Positions 1-6,291 of a stretch of 11,783 bases of DNA are shown here, in pieces (within the stretch, counting starts at the first letter, position 1; each line of letters begins with the position of its first letter). The notes under the pieces are model-generated. The model was not told where the DNA came from. It ran no database searches and saw only the letters and a program-made list of their open reading frames with translations. The stretch is from an uncultured Collinsella sp. (GTDB lineage Bacteria > Actinomycetota > Coriobacteriia > Coriobacteriales > Coriobacteriaceae): the NCBI GenBank assembly GCA_900761995.1, contig CAAFEY010000016.1, forward strand, positions 1 to 11,783. Direction: 5' to 3'. Both the position numbers and the translations under genes were made by a program.

Positions 1-1131
1 ACGGTCACGGGTGACAAGGGCACCGGGTATGCCGGCACCGATATGCTGCCCCTGGGCCGCTGGGAGGGCGAGAGCTTTTCGACCTATTGCTCGACCTTTA
101 CGGGTCTGAGCGTGCACGACGTGTGCATCTATGGCCGCGGCTCCATCGACGGCCAGACCGATTTTGCCGAGGATAACTGGTGGAACAAGGACTTTAAGAA
201 TATCTTCCGCCCCGAGGAGGGCCGCGAGATCGCCCGCCCGCGCATGATCTTCCTGTCCGAGTGCCAAAACGTGAGCCTTGCCGGCTTTACCGTCCGCAAC
301 AGCCCGGCATGGAACATCCATCCCGTTCTGTGTGAGCACGTTGATGCGCTTTGCCTGTCCATCGAGGGTCCCAAGAACTCCCACAACACCGACGGCTTCG
401 ATCCCGAGAGCTGTGGCTTTGTTCGTATCCTGGGTTGCCAGTTCTCGGTGGGCGACGACTGCATCGCCATCAAGAGCGGCAAACTGGGCATTGAGCCCGA
501 GCTTCGTCCCGCCACGCACGACGTGCTGATCTCGCACTGCTACATGCACGACGGCCACGGCGCCGTGGTGCTGGGATCCGAGGCCGCCGGCGGCATCAAG
601 GACCTCACCGTGAGCAAGTGCCTCTTTGAGCGCACCGACCGTGGCCTGCGCGTCAAGACCCGCCGCGGCCGCGGCAAGGACGCCGTCAACGAGGGTATCA
701 CCTTCGAGCACATTCGCATGGACAAGGTGCTCACGCCCTTCGTGGTCAACTCGTTCTACTTCTGCGATAAGGACGGCAAGACCGACTATGTCCAGAGCCG
801 CGACGCGGTGCCCGTCGACGACCGTACGCCCGGCTTTGGCGCCACGACGTTCCGCGACATCGAGGCCACCAACTGCCACGCGGCCGCGGCCTATATCACG
901 GGGCTGCCCGAGAGCAAGGTGACGCGCCTGACGTTCCAGGATGTCCATGTGACCTTTGCCGCCGATGCCGAGCCCTTTGTGCCAGCCATGGCCTGTGGCG
1001 TGGAGCCGATGGTGCGCCAGGGCATCATCGCGCAGAACGTGAAAGTCCTCGACCTGCAAAATGTGGTGATCGAGGGTCAGGATGGCGATGAGCTGCAGCT
1101 CGAGAACGTCGATAAGATTGTCCGTTCCTAG
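1..1131 (+). CDS. GH28 polygalacturonase family glycoside hydrolase (5' partial)
   Basis: Hydrolyses alpha-1,4-galacturonosyl bonds in pectin by inversion; an exo-acting enzyme on oligogalacturonides is my best guess. The frame is open from base 1 with no stop, so the ATG at 43 is internal and the true N-terminus lies outside the window; 376 residues are visible, against about 430-520 for bacterial members. Counting from base 1, the GH28 signatures appear in order: NTDGFD (residues 129-134, catalytic Asp131), GDDC (Asp152 and Asp153), GHG (His186) and RVK (217-219, the usual RIK substrate-binding motif). The body has the irregular repeats of a right-handed beta-helix. A signal peptide cannot be judged. 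Codon use is strongly GC-biased. It heads the visible pectin locus and is followed by a 95-base gap with a hairpin. The family call is very safe; exo versus endo action, or action on rhamnogalacturonan, is not settled. Confidence 0.95.
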   Translation, partial: TVTGDKGTGYAGTDMLPLGRWEGESFSTYCSTFTGLSVHDVCIYGRGSIDGQTDFAEDNWWNKDFKNIFRPEEGREIARPRMIFLSECQNVSLAGFTVRNSPAWNIHPVLCEHVDALCLSIEGPKNSHNTDGFDPESCGFVRILGCQFSVGDDCIAIKSGKLGIEPELRPATHDVLISHCYMHDGHGAVVLGSEAAGGIKDLTVSKCLFERTDRGLRVKTRRGRGKDAVNEGITFEHIRMDKVLTPFVVNSFYFCDKDGKTDYVQSRDAVPVDDRTPGFGATTFRDIEATNCHAAAAYITGLPESKVTRLTFQDVHVTFAADAEPFVPAMACGVEPMVRQGIIAQNVKVLDLQNVVIEGQDGDELQLENVDKIVRS

Positions 1132-1147
1132 CTGGAATTGATGACCG

Positions 1148-1182
1148 GGGCCGCATTGCCGAAAAAATCGGCTATGCGGCCC
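1148..1182 (+). terminator. Intercistronic stem-loop between GH28 and esterase genes
   Basis: GGGCCGCAT (1148-1156) pairs perfectly with ATGCGGCCC (1174-1182). After one T-T mismatch, GCCGA (1158-1162) pairs with TCGGC (1168-1172) around an AAAAA loop, giving 14 pairs. It begins 16 bases after the GH28 stop. No T-run follows (CTTGTG), so it is not a clean intrinsic terminator. It may be a partial attenuator, an RNA-processing site or a 3'-end stabiliser that sets different levels for GH28 and the downstream esterases. The structure is seen in the sequence; its role is inferred. Confidence 0.5.
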
Positions 1183-1214
1183 TTGTGCCATGCGGCCGCG
1201 CTACGCATCATAAC

Positions 1215-1221
1215 GAGAAGG
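1215..1221 (+). promoter_or_regulatory. Ribosome binding site setting the esterase start
   Basis: GAGAAGG lies 5 bases before the ATG at 1227. An in-frame ATG at 1185 lies within the intergenic sequence just past the hairpin and has no comparable site, so 1227 is chosen. Confidence 0.65.
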
Positions 1222-1226
1222 TATAC

Positions 1227-2036
1227 ATGCTCAATAAAACGATTTGTGTCGGGGTCGATGGCTCGGATGCCGCGATCTCGTCCTATATTTTTGCTCCCAC
1301 CGAGGATGCTTATGCCCTGGAACCCCGACCTGCAGTTTTGATTGTGCCGGGTGGGGGCTACGATCATATTTCGCCTCGAGAGGGCGAGCCGGTGGCGCTA
1401 CGCTTACTTGCGATGGGGTATCAGGCTTTTGTTCTGAACTACTCGGTTGCGCCCGCCACCTATCCGCTTGCATTGCAAGAACTTGCGCGGGCGGTCGATA
1501 CCGTGCGAAGTCATGCGACGGAGTTTTGCGTCGATCCCAATCGAATTACGGTCATGGGTTTTTCGGCGGGTGGACACCTGGTTGGCTTGCTCGGGGCGCT
1601 TTGGGACAAACCTTGGCTTGCAGAGTCGATCGCGACATCGCCTGAGACGATTCGGCCTGACGCACTTTGCTTGGGCTATCCGGTCGTAAGCTCGGGGGCC
1701 TATGCCCATCGTGGCTCGTTTGAACACCTAACGGGTGCCGATGACGTTTTGGCTCAAAAGTTGTCGATCGAGAACATGGTGGGCGAAGGCTTTCCCCGTA
1801 CGTTCTTATGGCATACCGCCGAGGATGCATCGGTGCCAGTCCAAAATAGCCTTTTGCTTGCGCAGTCGCTTGCCGATCACGGGATTGGCTTTAGCTTACA
1901 TATTTTTCCGCACGGAAAGCACGGAGCATCGCTCGCCACGGCCCAAACGGCATTTAAGGGTTGCGCCGAGCATATTCAGCCACAGGTTCAGGGCTGGCCT
2001 GAGCAATTTGCCGCATGGGAGCGTGATGGACGATGA
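1227..2036 (+). CDS. Alpha/beta-hydrolase esterase (acetyl-esterase-like)
   Basis: Predicted cytoplasmic carboxylesterase of 269 residues, of the type annotated as acetyl esterase or Abhydrolase_3-like, and a candidate for removing O-acetyl groups from pectin or hemicellulose fragments. Seen: an oxyanion-hole stretch VPGGGY (residues 40-45), a nucleophile elbow GFSAGG (111-116, Ser113), an acid in AEDASVP (Asp200) and the catalytic histidine in GKHGAS (His232). These make a complete triad in the normal order. There is no signal peptide or membrane segment. The ATG at 1227 is chosen for its ribosome binding site. The stop overlaps the next start by 4 nt (ATGA), which implies translational coupling to the CE8 fusion. 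Its codons are visibly less GC-biased at third positions than those of GH28 or GH105, hinting at lower expression or a different history. The substrate is inferred from context only. Confidence 0.88.
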   Translation: MLNKTICVGVDGSDAAISSYIFAPTEDAYALEPRPAVLIVPGGGYDHISPREGEPVALRLLAMGYQAFVLNYSVAPATYPLALQELARAVDTVRSHATEFCVDPNRITVMGFSAGGHLVGLLGALWDKPWLAESIATSPETIRPDALCLGYPVVSSGAYAHRGSFEHLTGADDVLAQKLSIENMVGEGFPRTFLWHTAEDASVPVQNSLLLAQSLADHGIGFSLHIFPHGKHGASLATAQTAFKGCAEHIQPQVQGWPEQFAAWERDGR

Positions 2037-4195
2037 ACGAAAGCATCTATGAGCTGCGCGTTTCGAGGGCTGCGTCAGGAGCGTATCCAACGATTTCTGA
2101 TGCCTTGGCGGCAACCGATCAACTCTATCCGGACGCCGAGCAGGCGGTGACGATCCATATTGATCCGGGTGAGTACCGCGAGCGGGTCGAGATCCATCGG
2201 CCGCATGTGACGTTGGCGGGCGAGACGGCTGACAGCGTGCGCATCGTGGGCAGCCTGGGTGCCAAGATGCCCTCGGAGGACGGCTCGGGTGTCGACGGTA
2301 CGCTCGGCACGTTTAGGACCTATACCGTTTTAGTCGATGCCGACGACGTGCGGCTCGAGAACCTCACGATCGTCAACGACGCCGGGGATGGTCGCGAGGT
2401 GGGACAGGCGATTGCCCTGTACGCCGACGGCGACCGTTTGGTGGTTGACGCCTGTTGTATTACGGGACGCCAGGACACGCTGTTTTTGGGCCCGTTGCCC
2501 CCGCGCGAAGTTAAACCGGGCGGGTTTATGGGGCCCAAGCAGTTTGCGCCGCGCCGGGTGGGCCGTCAGTATTTCCGACGCTGCCGGATTGAGGGCGATG
2601 TCGACTTTATCTTTGGCGGCGCGCGTGCCTATTTTGAGGGGTGCGAGATTCGCTCACTCAACCGCGATATGGACGTGAACGGTTACGTGACGGCGGCATC
2701 GACGCCCGAGGGAGAGCCGTACGGCTTCGTGTTCCACGGCTGCTCGTTTACGGCTTCGCAGGACGTGGCGTCGGATTCGGTCTACCTGGGCCGTCCTTGG
2801 CGCGAGTGGGCGCAAACCGTGCTGATCGATTGCTGGCTGGGGCAACACATCAAGCGCGAAGGTTGGTGGGACTGGAATAAGCCGGCGGCGCACGAGAGGG
2901 CGCGCTACGCTGGCACAAGTCTACATGGCCCGGCAGGTGATGCTGCTGGCTGGGCGCCGTGGGCGCGCGAGCTCGATGCGACGGCCGCTGCCCGGTACGC
3001 TCGCGAGCAGGTGCTTGCCGGTGCGGACGGCTGGGACCCCGAGGGCGGCGATGGTGATGCGGTGGAGACCGCCAGTCTTTCCGATAGCGGCCGCACAGTG
3101 CATATCGACATCTATTACGAAGACGAACCGGCGCTTCGCGACCGTCTTAAGCGTGAGGGGCGTTCCGCCGCGTTTAAGGGCGCGACGCCCGGTGACTTTG
3201 AGGCATGGCAAATTGCGACGAGGGATCGGCTGTTTGACCTGCTGGGCTTATCGATTATGGATCGCGCGCCAATCGAGGTGCGCGAGCTCGACCGGGTGCA
3301 GATTGCTGGCGGTATCGTGCGCACCCATGCGATGTTGCAGGTGGAGCGCGACGTTTGGATGCCGTTCTACCTACTGGAGCCGCAGACGCCCAAGTTCGAT
3401 GCGCATGGCTGCAAGCGCTGCTATATCTGTCCGCATGGCCACCAGGGCGCCGGCGGCGCAAGTGTTGCGGGCGTAACGGGCGTGCCGGCGGTCGACGATG
3501 CCGTACGCAAGTTTAACTACGACTATGGCCTGCGTCTGGCGCGCATGGGCTATGTGACCGTTTGCCCTGATTCACGTGGCTGGGGGAGCCGTCGCGACTG
3601 GAAAGGCCAAGGCGACGACGAGAACAGCTACCTGCGCGGTACGTGTCTGAATCAAGCACGTATGGCGGAGCCGCTGGGTCTTACGGTCGCGGGCCTCAAT
3701 GCCTGGGATAACATGCGCTTGATTGATTACTTGGAGACACGCGGCGACATTGCCATGGACGACCTGGGCTGCTTTGGCTTTTCGGGCGGCGGATACATGA
3801 CGTTGTACCTGGCGGCGCTCGACCCACGCGTGCGCAAGGCGTTTGTCTCGGGCTATCTGTACGGTGTCGACGATTCGCTGCTGCACCTTAACGGCAACTG
3901 CAGTTGCAATTACACGCCTGGACTCTGGCGTCTGCTCGATATGGGTGACATCGCCTCGCTTATCGCGCCGCGCCCGCTCTTGGTTCAGAGCTGCGAGAAA
4001 GACCATCTCAACGGCGCCCGCGGACTTGCGAATGTTGATGAGCAGCTCGCCATCGTTCGGGACGCCTATGGCCTCGTGGGACATGCCGACGACCTGTTGC
4101 ACGAGGTTTGCCCGGGTGGACACCATCTGGGCGTTGCGTACCTTGCCGAGGATATCGAATGGCTTGACGGGCATGCTGCCAGGGCCCGTTCCTAG
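2033..4195 (+). CDS. Pectin methylesterase (CE8) fused to an alpha/beta-hydrolase esterase
   Basis: A 720-residue two-domain protein. Residues about 1-330 are a CE8 pectin methylesterase, which releases methanol from methyl-galacturonate units. Visible are QDTLF (147-151, acid/base Asp148), DVDFIFG (189-195, nucleophile Asp191) and LGRPW (252-256, Arg254). About 25 Pro/Gly-rich residues (154-178) separate QDTLF from GRQYF, longer than in plant enzymes. A short acidic linker (about 336-350) leads to an Abhydrolase_7/acetyl-esterase-like domain (about 355-720) with PHGHQG (467-472), GFSGGG (582-587, Ser584), a likely acid at Glu655 or Asp657 and a histidine at His697 or His698. The NCSCNYTPG stretch (622-630) seems characteristic of this esterase family. 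There is no signal peptide, so it is probably cytoplasmic. The start is the ATG overlapping the previous stop, with GGGAG at 2017-2021. One enzyme could remove both methyl and acetyl esters. Both domain calls are strong; the second domain's substrate is inferred. Confidence 0.92.
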   Translation: MNESIYELRVSRAASGAYPTISDALAATDQLYPDAEQAVTIHIDPGEYRERVEIHRPHVTLAGETADSVRIVGSLGAKMPSEDGSGVDGTLGTFRTYTVLVDADDVRLENLTIVNDAGDGREVGQAIALYADGDRLVVDACCITGRQDTLFLGPLPPREVKPGGFMGPKQFAPRRVGRQYFRRCRIEGDVDFIFGGARAYFEGCEIRSLNRDMDVNGYVTAASTPEGEPYGFVFHGCSFTASQDVASDSVYLGRPWREWAQTVLIDCWLGQHIKREGWWDWNKPAAHERARYAGTSLHGPAGDAAGWAPWARELDATAAARYAREQVLAGADGWDPEGGDGDAVETASLSDSGRTVHIDIYYEDEPALRDRLKREGRSAAFKGATPGDFEAWQIATRDRLFDLLGLSIMDRAPIEVRELDRVQIAGGIVRTHAMLQVERDVWMPFYLLEPQTPKFDAHGCKRCYICPHGHQGAGGASVAGVTGVPAVDDAVRKFNYDYGLRLARMGYVTVCPDSRGWGSRRDWKGQGDDENSYLRGTCLNQARMAEPLGLTVAGLNAWDNMRLIDYLETRGDIAMDDLGCFGFSGGGYMTLYLAALDPRVRKAFVSGYLYGVDDSLLHLNGNCSCNYTPGLWRLLDMGDIASLIAPRPLLVQSCEKDHLNGARGLANVDEQLAIVRDAYGLVGHADDLLHEVCPGGHHLGVAYLAEDIEWLDGHAARARS

Positions 4196-4260
4196 ATCGT
4201 GGGCGTTGTTGCGGGCAAACGGTAATGACTGATGAGGCCAAAGACCGCCGTGTGGGCGGG

Positions 4261-4266
4261 AAGGAG
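4261..4266 (+). promoter_or_regulatory. Ribosome binding site setting the SGNH start
   Basis: AAGGAG lies 7 bases before the ATG at 4274. It is the strongest site nearby and argues against the in-frame ATG at 4232. A short GC stem (CCGCC 4245-4249 with GGCGG 4255-4259) sits immediately upstream. Confidence 0.75.
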
Positions 4267-4273
4267 TATAAAT

Positions 4274-4945
4274 ATGAAACCGATGAAGACCTTGAGCGAG
4301 TCGATCATCTGCTGCTTTGGTGATTCGACCACGTGGGGCGACAATGGATGCGGCGCAGGCGGCAACGACATTTCCTGGACCACGCACCTGGGCGCGCTGT
4401 TGGGCGGTGTGACTGTTGAGAACTTTGGCATCAAGGGTTCGCGCATTGCCGTCAAGGCCGACCGCACCGATTCGTTTGTCGAGCGCCTAGACGGCATCGA
4501 TGATGCGGCGGATATCTACATTGTCTTTGGCGGCGTCAACGATTTTAGCCGCAATGTGCCGCTCGGCGAGTTGGGCAGCACCGATGTGCATGAGTTCTAT
4601 GGTGCGGTCGACTATCTGATTCGAACCATCACGGCGCGCTCGCCCCAGGCAAGGCTCGTGTTTATGACGCCGTGCAAGACGAGCGGCAAGCACGAGAAGG
4701 ATATCCCGGCAAGCAACGAGGCCAACCATCTGGGCCTGACACAAGACGTCTATGTGCAGGCGATGCTGGAGGTTTGCGACCGTTACTCGGTGCCGGTGAT
4801 CGACCTCTATGCGCAAAGCGGCATCAGTCCGTTTTTGCCGGAGCACCGCGCGCTCTACATGCCGGACGGTCTGCATTACAGCCCTGCCGGCTATGAGCGC
4901 CTGGCGCATCGCATCGCCGCGGGGCTTACCGCCGTTTGCCGTTAA
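4274..4945 (+). CDS. SGNH/GDSL-family esterase
   Basis: A 223-residue serine esterase of the SGNH fold, probably a carbohydrate deacetylase acting on pectin fragments. All four conserved blocks are present: GDSTTWG (residues 16-22, nucleophile Ser18), the block II glycine in GIKGSR (Gly55), GGVND (86-90, Asn89) and DGLH (198-201, catalytic Asp198 and His201). The length suits a single-domain GDSL hydrolase. There is no signal peptide, which fits the intracellular plan of the neighbours. It starts 78 bases after the CE8 fusion, behind a good ribosome binding site. Rhamnogalacturonan acetylesterases (CE12) share this fold and the GDS(T) block, so that activity is possible, but I cannot assign the CE family from motifs alone. 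It is the last gene before the internal operator/promoter region. Confidence 0.9.
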   Translation: MKPMKTLSESIICCFGDSTTWGDNGCGAGGNDISWTTHLGALLGGVTVENFGIKGSRIAVKADRTDSFVERLDGIDDAADIYIVFGGVNDFSRNVPLGELGSTDVHEFYGAVDYLIRTITARSPQARLVFMTPCKTSGKHEKDIPASNEANHLGLTQDVYVQAMLEVCDRYSVPVIDLYAQSGISPFLPEHRALYMPDGLHYSPAGYERLAHRIAAGLTAVCR

Positions 4946-4971
4946 AAGTCTGCCGTTTACGGGGATTATAG

Positions 4972-4985
4972 GGTTAACGTTCACC
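4972..4985. promoter_or_regulatory. LacI-like operator, copy 1
   Basis: GGTTAACGTTCACC is an imperfect 14-bp palindrome with central AACGTT, matching the CG-centred style of LacI/GalR-family operators. It sits at the exact centre of the larger 40-bp palindrome and just upstream of TATAAT, where bound repressor would block RNA polymerase. No regulator gene is visible in the window, so the protein is unknown. Confidence 0.65.
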
Positions 4986-4986
4986 C

Positions 4987-4992
4987 TATAAT
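4987..4992 (+). promoter_or_regulatory. Putative -10 box of an internal promoter for GH105
   Basis: A consensus TATAAT lies between the two operator copies, about 65 bases before the GH105 start. I find no good -35 hexamer at 16-18 bases upstream. Transcription would start near 4999 and the leader would include operator copy 2. An alternative -10, TACACT at 5005-5010, also has only a weak upstream partner. Confidence 0.4.
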
Positions 4993-5011
4993 CCCCGTTC
5001 GCGTTACACTA

Positions 5012-5025
5012 GGTTAACGTTCACC
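5012..5025. promoter_or_regulatory. LacI-like operator, copy 2
   Basis: GGTTAACGTTCACC is repeated identically 40 bp downstream of copy 1, and the match extends one more C on the right to 15 bases. Here the large flanking palindrome is absent, so conservation is limited to the operator core. That supports the core being the protein-recognition unit. It would lie at about +13 to +26 of the predicted transcript, a typical repressor position. Confidence 0.65.
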
Positions 5026-5051
5026 CATCAATAACGTCAGAGGGGACAGCA

Positions 5052-6290
5052 ATGGGCTGCAATCAGATTCTGGACCGCTATATCGAGCAGTTGATCGAGA
5101 CCTCTACGCCGCAGGCGCCGGCCTGGAACATCGAAAAGCTCCGTGCAGGCAAGGAGAACACCTGGAACTATATCGATGGCTGCATGATCAAGGCGCTCAT
5201 CGAGCTGTACGAGATCACGGGTGAGCAGCGCTACCTGACCTTTGCCGACGACTACATCGATTTTTTTGTCCAGGAAGACGGCACCATCAAGCACTACAAG
5301 CCCGAGGAGTACAACCTCGACAACGTCAACGCGGGCAAGACCCTCTATAAGCTCTACGATTTGGTGGGCAAGCCCAAATACCGCGCCGCCATGGACACCA
5401 TTTACCGCCAGCTCGAGACCCAGCCGCGCACCAAAGAGGGCGTGTTTTGGCACAAGGCAGTCTATCCCAACCAGATCTGGCTCGACGGCATGTATATGGC
5501 GCAGCCGTTCTATATGCAGTACGAACTGAGCTTCCACAACCGTCGCGCCTGCTCGGATAGCTTCCATATGTTTCAGGTCGTGCACGATCTGATGCGCAAC
5601 CCGCTCAACGGTCTGTACTACCACGCCTACGACGCGAGCCGCAAGCAGTTCTGGTGCGATCCGGTCACCGGCCTTTCGGCCAACTTCTGGCTGCGCGCCG
5701 AGGGCTGGTTTGCCATGGCGCTCATCGATACCTGGGAGCTCATGCCGCCTTCGATGTCGGCCGAGAAGGACGAGATTCGCAAGATGTTCCACGACCTGAT
5801 CGACGCTATGCTGCCGTATCAGGACGAGAAGACTGGCATGTGGCACCAGGTCATCAACCTGCCCAATATCGCCCCCAACTACCTGGAGGAGTCGGGCAGC
5901 GCCATCTTTGCCAACGCTATCATGAAGGGCGTGCGCCTGGGCGTGCTGGGCGAGCGCTACTACCAGTACGGCCGCCGTGCGTTTGATGGCATCTGCGACA
6001 CGTGCCTGTCCGAGCGCGACGGACAGCTGGCGCTCGACAACATCTGCCTGGTGGCGGGTCTTGGCAACACCGCGCACCGCGAGGGCACGTTTGGCTACTA
6101 CATGAGCGAGCCCGTCGTCAAAAACGACGCGAAGGGCGTGGCGCCGCTGGTGCTCGCCTATATCGAGACCATGCATCACGACAAGCTGGCCGGTAAGCGC
6201 GATCCGCTCGCCCCCTCGGGCGCCTGCTCCATCGAGGACCCGTTTGGCGGCTACACTCCGGGCATCAACGCTCATAAGGGGCGTGAATAG
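5052..6290 (+). CDS. GH105 unsaturated rhamnogalacturonyl/galacturonyl hydrolase (YteR/YesR-like)
   Basis: A 412-residue (alpha/alpha)6-barrel enzyme that hydrates the 4,5-double bond of the terminal unsaturated uronic acid left by pectate or rhamnogalacturonan lyases, releasing the unsaturated sugar and a shortened oligosaccharide. Seen: Asp90, FWHK (132-135), WLDGMYMAQPF (143-153, catalytic acid Asp145), His191 and NFWLRAEGW (211-219, with Trp213, Arg215 and Trp219). From memory, this order and spacing reproduce the Bacillus subtilis YteR active site, whose catalytic residue is Asp143, with a constant offset of two. The length is close to the family norm and there is no signal peptide, consistent with a cytoplasmic role. 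The start is supported by AGGGG at 5041-5045. It is the first gene behind the palindromic operator/promoter and is probably its main target. Strong GC-biased codons suggest good expression. Whether it prefers rhamnose- or galacturonate-linked substrate is not visible. Confidence 0.96.
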   Translation: MGCNQILDRYIEQLIETSTPQAPAWNIEKLRAGKENTWNYIDGCMIKALIELYEITGEQRYLTFADDYIDFFVQEDGTIKHYKPEEYNLDNVNAGKTLYKLYDLVGKPKYRAAMDTIYRQLETQPRTKEGVFWHKAVYPNQIWLDGMYMAQPFYMQYELSFHNRRACSDSFHMFQVVHDLMRNPLNGLYYHAYDASRKQFWCDPVTGLSANFWLRAEGWFAMALIDTWELMPPSMSAEKDEIRKMFHDLIDAMLPYQDEKTGMWHQVINLPNIAPNYLEESGSAIFANAIMKGVRLGVLGERYYQYGRRAFDGICDTCLSERDGQLALDNICLVAGLGNTAHREGTFGYYMSEPVVKNDAKGVAPLVLAYIETMHHDKLAGKRDPLAPSGACSIEDPFGGYTPGINAHKGRE

Positions 6291-6291
6291 C

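Larger units (their letters stand above)
4959..4998. repeat. 40-bp near-perfect palindrome centred on an operator
   Basis: Bases 4959-4974 (ACGGGGATTATAGGGT) are the exact reverse complement of 4983-4998 (ACCCTATAATCCCCGT). The 8 central bases TAACGTTC are themselves palindromic except for T4975/C4982. So 19 of 20 mirrored pairs match about the centre 4978/4979. There is no T-run on either side, so a DNA-level protein site fits better than a terminator. The arms place a TATAAT on each strand (4987-4992 on plus, 4965-4970 on minus). Confidence 0.85.

Noticed and set aside
4225..4323. A small 32-codon open frame starting with ATG overlapping the SGNH start
   Set aside because: It has no ribosome binding site of its own and runs out of frame into a gene with complete SGNH motifs.
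3572..4387. A 271-residue minus-strand open frame opposite the CE8 fusion and SGNH start
   Set aside because: It crosses two well-supported plus-strand genes and shows no motif; a shadow of coding bias.
4945..5000. The 40-bp palindrome as a rho-independent terminator of the SGNH gene
   Set aside because: No T-run follows the stem on either strand, and the repeated operator core better explains the symmetry. A minor terminating effect cannot be excluded.
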